Shown here in pieces: positions 11,061 through 22,398 of a DNA stretch of 64,000 nt. Numbering within the stretch: position 1 is the stretch's first letter; each line of letters opens with the position of its first letter. Made by a program: the position numbers and the translations under genes. The notes under the pieces were generated by a model. That model was given only the letters and a program-made list of their open reading frames with translations. It had not been told where the DNA came from and searched no databases. The stretch comes from Ischnura elegans (taxonomy: Eukaryota > Arthropoda > Insecta > Odonata > Coenagrionidae): positions 64,340,069 through 64,404,068 of the forward strand of contig NC_060254.1 of NCBI RefSeq assembly GCF_921293095.1. Reading direction: 5' to 3'.

Positions 11061-11540
11061 ACTTAATTTGTTATTACCCTTTAACATGCTGACATTTGTA
11101 TTTTACTAAGGTTATAAAGTCATTAATATAAAGTCATGGTTACTAATTTTAAGCTTACTAAGTGATTGGTTATCAAAATGGAAATTGCCATTTACTTCAT
11201 TAATTTTAATGAGTTAAAGTGTCCCAGTAAGACCTATTTCTTCATAAAATCTCCATCGATCATAGAAAAATTTGTATTGGTAGGTTTGCACAAAGTGAAT
11301 CATGTTTCAGCAAGCTGAAGTGTCTTTTGCGTAAATAGATAACATTATGTCTTTGAAAACATTTCCAACAAGACTCCCGATTTTTTCTGCGGAAGCTTGA
11401 ATTTGTACAGGAAATACACTAAATCAGAGTGCGTGAAAATTTGGCATTTAATGGCCAAAGCTGTTAGCCTTGAATTTGACCTACATTAGGGAAACCAGAG
11501 TTGTGAAGAATGAAACGCAAATGATAATTACATCTGGATG
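11061..11540. other. AT-rich noncoding stretch, nothing recognised
   Basis: No coding or repeat signal recognised. Confidence 0.4.
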
Positions 11541-11880
11541 AGCTTAATTACTAGGCCTGGCAGTCTTTAGCGTGAGGGTTGGAGAGGATTTTTTAAAATG
11601 ATGAATTGCGCCGGGAAAGGTAGCCGTTGACACGGCTGTGAGCGAGGGACGGGCTTCTGTGCTTCCACCGTCCGGGGCGGAATAAGTGCCGATGCCGAGG
11701 AGAGCGGAAGAATGAAATTGCTCGCAAAAGTCCAGCGGGCGGTCATAAAAGGTGCCCCTCGGGAGGGGGGAAGGAAAAAGTTTGCGCGAGGTCCGAAAAA
11801 AAAGGTTGTTTCCATTGAAACGAGAGCGCAGCATTGAAGAAAGGATGAAGTTTTAGGAGCGAGAAAGAACGCGTTCGAGA
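11541..11880. other. GC-rich purine-biased patch
   Basis: The plus strand is G/A-rich (GGGAGGGGGGAAGG near 11760). Minus-strand open frames of 82 and 96 codons overlap in different frames and show no domain. I see no gene. Confidence 0.35.
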
Positions 11881-12429
11881 ATAAACGACGTGGATTTGAT
11901 GTATTTGATAGGTTCAGAACATAATAGGATAAAATAAAAGAATAGAAGAAAATAGAGGAAAAATGAAAGATATTAAATTTTTTACCTCCTAAAAAAATAC
12001 TAATTGAAGGAGTAAAAAATTGCTGATTGTTAACAATTTTGACATAATTTTATTTACTTATCTGCCCTTTAAGTCATACATTTTTGTCCCCATTTTTGTC
12101 CATTTTTAATATGTGAATGTTACATATGTAGATTGGTTTGTCCTACATCACCCACAATGGATGCAGTTCGCCATGAAAAAATATTTTTTTTCCAGGCGAA
12201 TTTCATCCGTTGGTGTATTTAACTTTGCACTTGTGCGCGTGACTGCGTACAAAGTCACTTGTTCCTGCAGTGATAAGTCAAAGCTTAGCAGAAGTGTGAA
12301 AACGTAACGTAACATATATTTTGTAGAGCGCCACAATTAAGGGGCATGATGTGGCCTGATGAAAACAATCGTAAATGAGAAAGTGTAACAGAAGAAAGGC
12401 AATGGGCCCTTTTTATGTTACACTTTTGA
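11881..12429. other. AT-rich noncoding stretch, nothing recognised
   Basis: Short overlapping open frames exist on both strands around 12113-12336. No motif or repeat partner was seen. Confidence 0.4.
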
Positions 12430-12735
12430 ACCTCTGAATGAGTTATATAGGACAGGTTATGGAGGATGTAAAAAATACGTCGATGAAAAGGCTAGCGGAT
12501 AAGAGTGATGGAGGACAAACCAATCTACATCTTCAACTACATCTACATAATACCCTGTGAACCACCTCTAGCGTGTTTGGCAGGGGGTGATCAATCACCA
12601 GCATGCAATTTGAATCTCACATGCACACCACGCGATCCAAAAAACGTTACGCATGGTAACAAAATAATAATACCGCATAAACCAATCTTAGAATTTTTGA
12701 CAAATGATGATGATAATGAATACAAAATGCAATTA
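12430..12735 (+). mobile_element. 3' tail of an RTE-like non-LTR retrotransposon, split by an insertion
   Basis: 12430-12526 and 12679-12720 together resemble the RTE 3' ends at 23744-23918 and 27078-27170: GAGGATGTA..AAATACGT, then ATGAAAAGGCTAGCGGATAAG, then AAACCAATCTTAGAATTTTTGAC and a GATGATGAT tail. The coding remnant has stops and frame breaks. The element is interrupted at 12527-12678 by a second retroposon. Only the last 130 bases or so are present, typical of 5' truncation during target-primed reverse transcription. Confidence 0.6.
12527..12678 (+). mobile_element. 152-bp retroposon nested in RTE tail, with 10-bp TSD
   Basis: Flanked by identical AAACCAATCT at 12517-12526 and 12679-12688. 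Removing the insert and one repeat restores the order seen in the RTE tails at 23874-23915 and 27133-27170, so this is a genuine insertion. It starts with a CTACATCTACATAATACCCT block and contains GTGTTTGGCAGGGGGTGAT. I recall similar sequence as a widely dispersed arthropod repeat, but cannot name the family. The 3' end is A-rich (AAAATAATAATACC), as expected for a retroposon. Confidence 0.75.
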
Positions 12736-12739
12736 AATG

Positions 12740-13380
12740 GCGTGAAAGTTCGTAATTACTTTGCATTTAATTTTATATCGTGATACTTTTAAATTCTATA
12801 GGTGATTTTTTAATCTTATTCGGAATAGCATCCGAAGTTATACGGATGTGTTATCTCGAAGGCTAGAGAGTTTGGATAATACTGGTTGAACTAATAAGTA
12901 ACTATCTATTACGATACATAAAGATATTTCTCTCTTGCACAATCGCGCTAATAGATCAATCAGTGTTATGAAAGGCGATCGAAAAGAAAGAGTAAGCCTG
13001 ATTTATTACATATTTATATCATTGCTTAAAAAATCTTGGCTAGTACCTACATTTGGTGTTGCAATTTGTTTTAATGAACTCAAACACGAGTTCTTCCATA
13101 GAGGACCTTAGAAATTAATCATGAATCGCTCGAATGGCAAAGGAAAAAGGGAGAAAAATCAATAAATCACGAGTTAAATAATAAGAAGAGTCGTCCGTGG
13201 GAAACATCAGTCTGTTGGATACGGGATTGTCGTCGGCATGGAATAAATGCGAAAATATACTATATATATGACATCTCTTTTTCCTTCCCGGAGGAATTTT
13301 GGTTGAAAGAGTTTCGGGGAGTTGTTTGGCTGCTGATTGCGGTGAACGGAGGCTGAACGAAGCCCGAAGTCGAGCCCTTT
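12740..13380. other. AT-rich noncoding stretch, nothing recognised
   Basis: A 123-codon open frame on the minus strand (13115-13486) partly overlaps this stretch but shows no domain. A short (AT)n run lies near 13259-13268. Confidence 0.35.
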
Positions 13381-13860
13381 CATGAGTCAAAAGGGAGAGG
13401 GAAGGGAAAGGACTTTGCGGTGTGGGGAAAACAGCGCGGATAGGGGGAGAGCCAGAGGCATGGGGGAAAAGGACCCGTGTCAACACAGTTATAGGAAATG
13501 GAGGGGCGAGAAAAGCTTGTCCAATGCTTGGCTGGGGATACAGTTATGGAGAGAGAGGGTAGAGGGTTTAACCCCTAAAGGATATGGGTCCCTTAAGAGG
13601 AAAAAAATGGTAAAATAGTTGAGCTTTGGGGGAAAGGGAGGGATAGGGTTTTGTTCAGGGAAGGTGTCGACAGGCGCCTAGTGTAAGGCATTGATTATCA
13701 CTTGGCCTTCAGCGGGAGGGATTTTATAAAGGGGGGGATACGTCATTCCATTTAGGATGGGCAAAGTTGCAAAAGCAATAACAACAACAGCACACCGTTG
13801 TGGGGCTTAACTACAGCCCCAAAAACAAGGCGGACGCCCCGGATATAATGTCTCTCTTCC
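13381..13860. other. Purine-rich tract with a small palindrome
   Basis: 13381-13740 is G/A-rich on the plus strand, which by itself removes many minus-strand stops. At about 13800-13826, TGGGGCT and AGCCCCA flank a short spacer, forming a small hairpin beside CCCCAAAAACAAGG. No gene is recognised. Confidence 0.35.
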
Positions 13861-15039
13861 GATGATACATGGTGTTTCGTTTACTAGTCTTCATCGTGTC
13901 ATCTTCTCTTTTGATGGATCGTAACAAATGTGGACGAGGCTAGTCAGGCTATTCGTTAACGATCTTATGGCTACAAGAAATTTCTATTAATACTTGTTTT
14001 GACCACTTTCTCTCATAAAAAAAGGTGGATGTGGGCATTAAGAAACGCAAGCCGGCGAGAGAAAAGTTTCTTGCACAGATACATGTGTAATGTAAGTGAT
14101 GGTTTCACTTTTGTACGCCATTAATTATTAAGGAAAAATATAACTGTCCATAATTATGCATTAAATTGGAGAACATTTGAACATTATTTCCAAATATCTT
14201 ACATTACAGAACTTCAGACCGTTAAACTGCGATTGCTTGCTTTATAATGAATTATCGTAAATAATAGAAATCCTTATTTTCCGTTTTCATTGCATAGCAA
14301 CGTTTTTACTGCCCCTTGTATTCACCCTGTGTTCAAATCCCGCTAGTTGAAATACAATTGACTGATTTACAGACTTTTTTTAACAGCTAATAATTCGCAA
14401 TTTCTACAAACATTTCATAATTTTCTTACTTTTCCTTTCTCGACTGTAAAATTTCATTTTCTCCAATTCCCCGGTAATATAGAAGTACTCATTGCAATAT
14501 AGAGACTTTAAAGTAACATGGCGCTGCAAACTCGTCTACATAATGGATTTACTCTAAAAATATTAAGTCACTTTCGTCTTCCTCAATATCCCGTAATTCA
14601 TGCGGCAATAAACTGTAACCATATGAGAAAAGGACATCTTGGAAATGAAAGACGAATTATTATAAATATTTGAGCAAATACTCTACTCAGTGCCAATGCT
14701 GAATGATTGGGACAGCAGTTGAATGCAATGTTACGATAAGGGTTCATAGAAGTGTTTCGGAAGGAGATCCATTATGGTAAAAACGAATGAGAAGCGGAAA
14801 ATAAGAATGAAATCAAAATCACGATGGATCCATATTATTTTTACCGCCATTCCACGAAGAGGAGGGACAACTCGGCGAACGTAACGTTATTATGGTGGAC
14901 ACTATTTCCAAAAGAGGGAAGGAAGAGATTTATTACAGCCTCTGGAACGGATTTTCGGATGACCCATGGATTTTTATGCCATATATGTATATGCCTATCA
15001 GAGATTTTATTCATATTTTCATTATTCTTTTTTAACCTT
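13861..15039. other. AT-rich noncoding stretch, nothing recognised
   Basis: Open frames near 14824-15111 have no recognisable features. Confidence 0.4.
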
Positions 15040-15560
15040 GCATCTCCTCCTCTGGGATCTTTTCACTCATCCTTGCGTCCCAGCGAATTCTTTCTTGGAA
15101 CCCACCACTAGAAACACGGTCACCCACCCCATAATCCACCCTCATCCCCCTGCACCACCGCCGGAGGTCATATCCTGGAAAGCGCCTCTACCGACGAAAA
15201 CCGCAGTCGTGCGTGAATACGCGATAGGGCAGTATCTCCCAGAGATACCCACCACCCTTGGCATACTCCAATAACCCCCCGCCTCAGCCAAACTAACCTT
15301 AAGCGAGAAATCCGAGCCCTAAATTCAACCCCCTTCCAAAAAGAACGACCGCTTCCCCCTGATCCACATTCGGGCCAGCTCACTTAACCCTCTTTGCAAT
15401 CCCATCCCCTCCCGAGTTCAGTCACCGATCGGTCTCCCTCCTTCGCATCCAAATGTTTTCCGGACTCGCGGTCCTTCCCTCAGGCCGATACGAGGTCCTG
15501 TCTCCTGCTATCCCATCCTCCCTCAAAGTCTCAAATCCCAGTCTCCTATTCTGTCATATT
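15040..15560. other. C-rich patch with overlapping short open frames
   Basis: The plus strand is C-rich (CCACCC, CCTCCC, ATCCC). Open frames of 71-121 codons occur in several frames on both strands at once, without domains. The pattern is explained by low stop density in pyrimidine-rich sequence. Confidence 0.4.
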
Positions 15561-16380
15561 TGGAACATTCCACCGCCATCACTTCTTCGGACGCAAGAAT
15601 CTCTTAAAATACATACATACATGGCTGTGCGCCCTCGTAATTCTTCTATCCTCTCCTCCTTCTTACCTTCTGTTCTCGATCTCTTCCGGAGTTCTAGGCC
15701 TCTATGTATGAGCCTAACAGCTTCCAACCCTGGTTTTGTTACCATACTCTTTTCCTTGTTGGTAATTTTTCTCACATCTTCCCAGAAAACTTCCAAAACA
15801 GGTTATATGGTGAGATAGGTAAGTTATCAGTTGGACTGGGAAATTGAGCCTCAAACACGAACAACTATATAAAACTTTCAATTTTTCATGGTCCAAGATT
15901 CAAAGCAGCAAAATAAAATACCTTGGCACAGATAATATACAATACAAATCAGTAAAAGGTACTTTTTTGGAGGTTGATTTATTAATTTGTGTATTTGCAA
16001 AGCTCTGAAGACAATCTTTATTAAATTCGTTCTGTTGGTACGACATTCCCTTGCAATATACTCTTACAAAATCAATAAAGCTAGTTTAAAAAATTTGACT
16101 CCTTGGTAATTGAAGCATGAAAGTTTTCGGTGAAAGCTTTTTCAGAGCCAATCAAAGAATGAGATTATGATTCAGATACCTTTGGTATCCTAATCATGCC
16201 GTTATAGTATACGATGAATGAGTTTTTTTATTAAAAGTCGTCTTAAAGGCTTATCGTCTTAAAGGTATGCATCTGTGAATAAATTTCGTAGGGCGTTTTC
16301 TCATCTTGTCTTACGTTGTAATAAACATCTTTGAGAGCTACAAACTTGGTCAGTATCAAAGCTCAGTTTGCTCAATCTGC
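15561..16380. other. AT-rich noncoding stretch, nothing recognised
   Basis: No repeat partner or coding signal recognised. ACATACATACAT-like simple sequence lies near 15612-15622. Confidence 0.4.
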
Positions 16381-16382
16381 GA

Positions 16383-16839
16383 TCAACACTGCTTTATCGT
16401 ATTGGCACGGGAGACTTTGATTCGTAGGTGATCTCGATCATTGTAGCTTTTACTGGGCGCTTTACTTGTTATTTCTGGTGCCAAATTTGTAAGCATCGTT
16501 TCCTTACTTTTTCTGTATGTTTGTTTAGGCATGTCTGGCTTGGGGTCAGGATAGGTATTCACCGACTCAGCAACGAGAGGCTTTTTCACGTTTGGTGGAG
16601 ATCTTCTTGAGTAGGGGAACCTCGCCGTGGGCTTCTGCTGGACTGTCGGTTAAATTGAGTTTAGGAGCTTCTTTTTTGCGATCACGACAATCTTCCTTTC
16701 CTTCCTTTTCCTCGGAATTCTCTGCAATGAGCCGTGGATCGCAATACTTTTCGTGTGAGTCAGTCAGTGAGAGAATTACGAAATTGAAGATTTCTTTCCT
16801 CCTCCCCCAAACATCCCTGTCCAAGTGCCTTCCCTTCTA
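16383..16839 (-). pseudogene. Coding-like segment split by an apparent frameshift
   Basis: Two overlapping minus-strand frames follow one another. The upstream frame (stop-bounded, about 16839 to 16567) encodes a hydrophilic, Lys/Glu/Asp-rich peptide with no ATG near its start. The downstream frame (about 16610 to 16383) is similarly hydrophilic and charged. They overlap by about 40 bases around 16567-16610, where a single-base shift would join them into roughly 150 residues. Local GC content is higher than the flanks. I recognise no domain. It could be an eroded exon of a disordered protein, a transposon remnant or chance. Confidence 0.28.
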
Positions 16840-17790
16840 GCACCACCCCATTATTTCAAGATGTGTCCCGTTATCACATTCGGCCCAAGCTATCGTAAAG
16901 GGTCGTTCATTGAGACCAGAAATTGCATTCCATTAAAAGATTTTTATGTCGGAATGGAAATATAAATTAAAGTGATAGAAATTTTTCCCTCTTTCAACCT
17001 TCTTCAAGCCAGAGGAACAAGAGTATATGTAGGCGTGATGATTTTTATACGAAATATACATAAGGTAGGTAAATCTTGAAGGTCTTGATTAATCTGTTGC
17101 ATTAGCTCTTCACTTCTCTTTTCTATGTAAAATAATAGAAATTATAAAAAATCCTTTTAGTCTTACAGTCAGATAAATGACTGAAAGTGAATAGAAATTA
17201 TTAATTTTTAAAGGTAAGTGTAAACAAATATTATATCACTTGATTCAAAAAATGAAGTGAACGGAAGAAAGAATAGCAATTATAACTAAGGTTATAATTG
17301 TCCTACTAGATTTAATGTGCTTGTGTCATTCTTTATTACCAACCGAGTAGGCTCTGGCATTTTGTTCTAAATAGATTTGAAAAGTTCTCCGGCTGCTTAA
17401 AATTATAATAATCGTTATCGCTGTTGGGTTTGAAAGAAAATATTGGAGACAAACCTTTTGTGGTTGTACTTAAAACTTAAATCTATTTGCAAAATTCCTC
17501 TCTAACAAAACTAAAATGTCTAAAATAATTTAAAGTATAAAAATAACATTTTTATAAAAATCACGTTTTAAGAAAAGTAGAAAATAACTGCCTACGGCCC
17601 CTTAAATTATTGAAAAATTCAAATACGAATGATGAAAAAGTAAAATATGTTTTAGAAGAATATTTCAAATATCTGAGAGACGAAAAACGTGGTTCGCATG
17701 CGGAATTACAAAATTAATAGTAGCTGGTCAATGAACCTTGAAAAAAAATACGGGCATCATTTCCTTCGTTTTTCAAGTAGTTTCTAATTT
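16840..17790. other. AT-rich noncoding stretch, nothing recognised
   Basis: Dense in stops on both strands, and no repeat recognised. Confidence 0.45.
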
Positions 17791-17794
17791 TAGT

Positions 17795-18740
17795 ATGAAA
17801 TTCGTAATTTCCTCTCCCAAATTCTACGCAGGTCTTTGTTACTGTTATTATCAGATGCACTCAACTATGTTTAAATGCTAACCTACCTTAACTTCTACAA
17901 TACCTTGAATGATCGTTCCATGATTTTACTTTAGTATTTCCTGTCCTCGATGTCTTCTCCGGAGACTAGACCTGAGAAGAATATTTGTATCGTTATCGTT
18001 CATCATTCGTATTTTGGTGTCGTAAAATAGTTTTTCATAATGTTTTATTGATATCTCCTGTTCTTGGTGTCATTAAAGCCTATCTTATTATTTTTTAACT
18101 TCGTCGTATCTCCTCTCTCATTGAATTTCTCATTGAATCATTGAATAAACACGCGTATCGAACATTATTCTTTTCTCCTCAAGGAGTTCCATGGTTTAGC
18201 TGGTACATCCGATTTTCTCTCCCAAATCCGGGGTGCTCTTTGTTATTGTTCTAAATATAAATGTAATAAAATAAAAGAGCAATATTTCATTCGTATTTTG
18301 GTGACCAAAAATAATTGTATCATGATTTTACATAAATTACCCTCGCACTTTGTGTCTACTGCGTTATTTTATTATTTTTAGGTTTTTTTGTCTCCTCCCT
18401 AAATAGTTTCGCAGTGAATAGCTTGAGAATGTGACGGATAGGAAAAAAGAAGAATACACGTACCTATTTTTTCAAACCCTATCACAATAGGCAATAAAAT
18501 AAAACTAGTGAACGTAAACATTATCTGCTATTCTACGTTAGTCTTTTGATCGTTATCTTGTCATATTCTATGTTTCACTTCTAGCCTACCTTAACCGGCA
18601 TCTCGGGCATTATTTTATCGTAGTTTGATATCGTAAAAATAATCGTTCCATGATTTTACAATAATATCTCCTGTCCTCCGTGTCTTTTGAGTCTATTTTA
18701 TAATTTCACGCTTCTTCGTATCTCCTCCCTTAATGGTTTG
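17795..18740 (+). repeat. Diverged tandem repeat, about 300-410 bp units
   Basis: Recurring ordered blocks are CTCTCCCAAAT...GTCTTTGTTA (near 17812 and 18219), CATTCGTATTTTGGTG (18005, 18288), TTCCATGATTTTAC (17918, 18645; variants near 18325) and TATCTCCTGTCCTC (18051 variant, 18665). CTTCGTATCTCCTCCCT follows near 18100 and 18713. Divergence is 20-30 percent with indels. No coding capacity. Confidence 0.6.
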
Positions 18741-19116
18741 CTTCTTGAAACATTTTTTTTTCCCTTTCGGCTTCCTCTGTCCACCATTCCAACCATCTCC
18801 AATTTCCCCTCGAACACCCCTCCCTTTACGCTCTTCCTCGGAAACGACCCCGTATCCCTCGAGGGCTATCAATCTCTTGCGTCTCAGGCAAGCCATGTCC
18901 GAAGTATTGGCAAATCCATTAATAGGGACGAGGAGTTGGGGAGTAGCGATGAGATAGGAAAGCAACGTATTCGGGAAAGGATGGTGGCTACTGGAGTCTG
19001 AACGGGGGCAGGAAAGGCCATCGGAGGTACATTATTAACTGGCCCATGGGTTGAGTTTAGGAGCGAGGCATCCAAATCCTGACGGCAGAAGGTCCGAGAG
19101 TTGGCTGAATTTTTCG
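18741..19116. other. Interval with overlapping short open frames
   Basis: Frames of 74-110 codons overlap on both strands between 18687 and 19216. No recognisable protein. Confidence 0.3.
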
Positions 19117-19678
19117 ATGCCGGTATGCCTGTGAAGTAGAAAGAGGATGTCGAGGCAAGGAATGTATGAGGAGGCATCAATAAAAATCTTTCTATAGTCA
19201 CTTGATGGTTACCCATATCAGTCTCCAGCTGCTGTTTCTAACATTTTTTCCTCCTCCCTCTGTAAGTCTATAATTATTTTGTATCCCTAAAAATGTAACT
19301 TGCACATTTTACAACAAAATGTCGCGACGGGTAGATGGCATTTAAGCTATAAATAATTGTATGAATAGAAAATTAGTTTTAAAAACCCAAATAACATGCC
19401 GGTATGCCTGTGAAATAGCAAGAGGATGTCGAGGCAAGGAATGTATGTAGAGGCATCAATAAAAATCTTTCTATAGTCACTTGATGGTTACCCATTTCAG
19501 TCTCCAGCTGCTGTTTCCAACATTTTTTCCTCCTCCCTCTATAAATCTTTAATTATTTTGTATCCCTAAAAATGTAACTTGCACATTTTATAACAAAATG
19601 TCACCACGGGTAGATGACATTTAAGCTATAAATAATTGTATGAATAGAAAATTTGTTTTAAAAACCCAAATAATATGC
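19117..19678 (+). repeat. Recent tandem duplication, two 279-bp units
   Basis: Unit 1 is 19117-19395 and unit 2 is 19396-19674. They are nearly identical by eye (about 95 percent), differing by scattered substitutions such as GTGAAGTAG/GTGAAATAG and CCATATCAG/CCATTTCAG. The low divergence makes this the youngest tandem duplication in the window. No open frame spans it. Confidence 0.9.
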
Positions 19679-19699
19679 ATGGATATTTCCTGTATAAGA

Positions 19700-19800
19700 G
19701 ATACACAGTTCCTGCCGCGCGCCATTAGCGATTATTTTTGACGTACCCCCGGCTGGTTCGTCGCGTACCCCCAAGAGGTTCCACCGGTTGGGAGTCACTG
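19700..19800 (-). mobile_element. hAT-like transposon terminus
   Basis: On the minus strand the segment begins CAGTGACTCCCAACCGGTGG and continues with two GGGGGTACG blocks. CAGTG(G/A)(T/C)(T/C)CCCAACC is the usual terminal motif of many hAT elements. No second terminus was found nearby, so length and the 8-bp target duplication cannot be confirmed. It borders the palindrome starting at 19804. Confidence 0.5.
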
Positions 19801-19803
19801 GTA

Positions 19804-20092
19804 GAAAGGAATATTTCTCAGCTTTCCTATCGGGTACGGTTTTGAGTAACTGCTACCAACGTTTCAAATACTGAGTCTGCCATCGTCTTTAGATGTAAAT
19901 CCATCGTATAGCAGAATTAATTACGGTATTTTTTATTTATTTATATCCTAAAGAATTACCTTATAATACCGTAAAGAATTTTGCTTCATGATGGAATTAC
20001 CCCTGAAGACGTTGGCAGACTCAGCCGTTGAAAAGTTGATAGTCATTGACCAAAACCATATCTAGTGGGAAATCCGAGAAATATTCCTTCAA
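19804..20092. repeat. Long palindrome (foldback element), about 289 bp
   Basis: The minus strand of 19804-19897 aligns along its length with the plus strand of 19995-20092: AAGACG(A/T)TGGCAGACTCAG, TTGAAA(C/A)GTTG, CAAAACC and CCGAGAAATATTCC-type ends. The centre continues the symmetry, since TACGGTATT near 19923 mirrors AATACCGTA near 19965. Arm identity is about 75 percent. The (C)TTGAAACGTTGG core links it to the hairpin family elsewhere in the window. Confidence 0.75.
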
Positions 20093-21278
20093 CTCGCCGG
20101 GATAAACTAAAAGCCAACAGCATTTAAGTATACTTAACGAGGATGGTTTGAGTAAGGAGGAGGACAAGAGGACGCGTAAAATAATTTCCCTTTTTCGTTT
20201 AGCATCAGTATAAAGGTTTCTTTAAAATACTCTTAACGATAGTACAGCACGTGACGTCACACTTGACCAACATTTTCTTTAAACATAATTTCGGTCAAAG
20301 TTAGAATGCTTAAATTAGTATTACGAATATTTAAAAACGTTTCTACTTTAGTAGTTCACCAAAACGTGGTGAAAAATCCTTGGGGAACATATTATATATC
20401 CACCGACTTTTACAGGTTTGTTTGTGTATTTATCTTTTTTTTTGTGCTTGTTAAAAATTGAAGTTACCTATATATGTGTTACATATCACTCTATGTTGTG
20501 GCCTTACATTCTGTTGATTAACTAAGAAAGGATGTCCGCTATCTTTGGAATGGTGTATTTTCCTTCAAATATGAAAGGTTGAGTGTTCTAATTTGATGAT
20601 TTTAGCAGGGTATAATGTGAATCGAGTATAATGGGCATTATATGTGGCTTTTAATTTTTAGTATGGTTTATATATTAAATGGTTGTTTATAATGCTGAAA
20701 AACTTACTGTACGTTGCTATGGCAAAAAATAACAAAAAAAGAATTATTATTTTATTTATTACCATAATTATTTGTCTTTGTTCTGCATAGGCTAAATGCT
20801 TACATAAGTTGGAAAATTACTTTGCATGAAAATCATTCAGGCGGGTTTATCAACCACAAATATAATATAATAAGAAGTTTGGACGCATGGGAAAATGTAC
20901 AGATAGCCTATGATATCAATTTGGACATCCAAAAATTTTGATCGCCATGTCACAAGGAAAAAATGTGATAACGAGGTTATAGTTATCGTATGTTATGCTA
21001 GAAGGCATCTTCGTAAATGGTATCATTAGAATTTGTTTACGTTTTTCCTCGCGTTTTCCAGCTTTCGTGGTTGTTGACTGTTCACTGATCACCTAACTTT
21101 TCCTCCGCTCAAAAGCTGGCTATGCGTCATACACTCCCTACAGTCATCCTTTTTTAGCTGTGTACGACGCCAGACAATGGTAAACAAAGCGTTGGGATGG
21201 GTATGAATAGTAGCCGTCGTCTGCTACCAGCAACAGCCCACGTCAAGTAGTTATAGTCACGTTATTCCTGCCGTGGGG
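20093..21278. other. AT-rich noncoding stretch, nothing recognised
   Basis: No repeat partner, RNA gene or coding signal recognised. Confidence 0.45.
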
Positions 21279-21535
21279 ACAGTAGCGTATACAGAAAAAA
21301 ATAATGGGGCCTTGCAAAATATTTCTTGAGAACTTTTATCGGAATGAAATATCAGTCGCATATAATGTTTGGTAAAGTTTTATTTGATCAGAGTATACAC
21401 TAAGAGAATATATATTGCTATCTTATGATATAAATTGTTACAATTATGGTTCTGCTATGTTATGGAATGCAGGATGCCCCACAGTGGGGGAGGGTGGCGT
21501 GCGGCCCCTTCGCCCCCATATGTATCTGCCACTGT
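21279..21535. mobile_element. Possible short TIR element
   Basis: The left end ACAGTAGCGTATACAG and the complement of the right end, ACAGTGGCAGATACA, match over about 15 positions, and both are followed by a GGGG..GGGGCC-type stretch. The interval is 257 bp and noncoding. I could not find a clear target duplication, so the boundaries and class are uncertain. Confidence 0.35.
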
Positions 21536-22398
21536 TGTACCTTCTAATTTCAAATGATGGCCCGGAATTCCGGATCGAAGCGGACCAATTTTGTATTTGA
21601 TATTAACGGGGAAATTGTTGGCATTTTTTGGAATGTCAATTTCTAACATAGTTATGAGACTTTTTAGTGTGCATGAGCCATAAATATGACATATTAAGGG
21701 TAATGCGGTGCTTAGAACTAAGTTATCCTTTTTCAGGCGCATGATATTGTGTAATTAAAATTTATCCATGGTATCATTTATCGTTGAATATCTTGCTATG
21801 ACTTTTACTTTTTGGAAATTATGTTATTTATTCCATTCTACATGTTCAAGGTCAGAAATACTTTTTGACCCATCAACCCTTTATCTGGGGGAGTATATAA
21901 TTTTAACTACAGGCCTGTGGGGGAGAGAAGTAAGAAATCCCTTCCCTCTGGTGTGGCCGAGTGTCTCGCAAGGAGTGAATCCTTATAATAACGCCAAACC
22001 CTTCTTTTTTTTTACCAAGGAAGATCCTATATTTGGGCGCTTTTGGTTCCCATATGAACAGCGTGAAGAGGGAAGAAAACAATTCAAAATGGGCAGTACG
22101 ATAGGCAATTCTTGGAGCCACCACCTGCCTTTAGGTATGGCTGGGAGAAGTCATGAAGCATCAGCGATCCCTGCGTTGATGGATAGTACAAGTGGACTTT
22201 ACCGGAGTAGCAATAAAATTTTTGGGAAACTGCCTTGGGTAGTCGAGCAATGTCTTAAACGCTTAATAGCAAACGTTTAGAAGCATTTTCTCGCAGTCAG
22301 CACACAGAACGTTTAAAAACGTTCCTGCAGTATATGTGTTAAAAAAGTTTGTGAGTGTGAAATGAGATTTTTAGTGATGTTATTCTCTTTCATTGCAG
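21536..22398. other. Interval with a 170-codon open frame of unknown nature
   Basis: An ATG-initiated open frame runs 21768-22280 on the plus strand. Its product has no recognisable domain, has a poly-Phe stretch from a T-run, and shows no homology that I can name. Chance is plausible given its length and the size of the window, so I do not call it a gene. Confidence 0.3.

Noticed and set aside
14330..14360. B-box-like GTTCAAATCCCGC
   Set aside because: No matching A box at tRNA spacing and no body shared with the SINE-like copies.
21768..22280. 170-codon plus-strand frame
   Set aside because: No recognisable domain or homologue, and a poly-Phe run arises from a T homopolymer. Length alone is insufficient.
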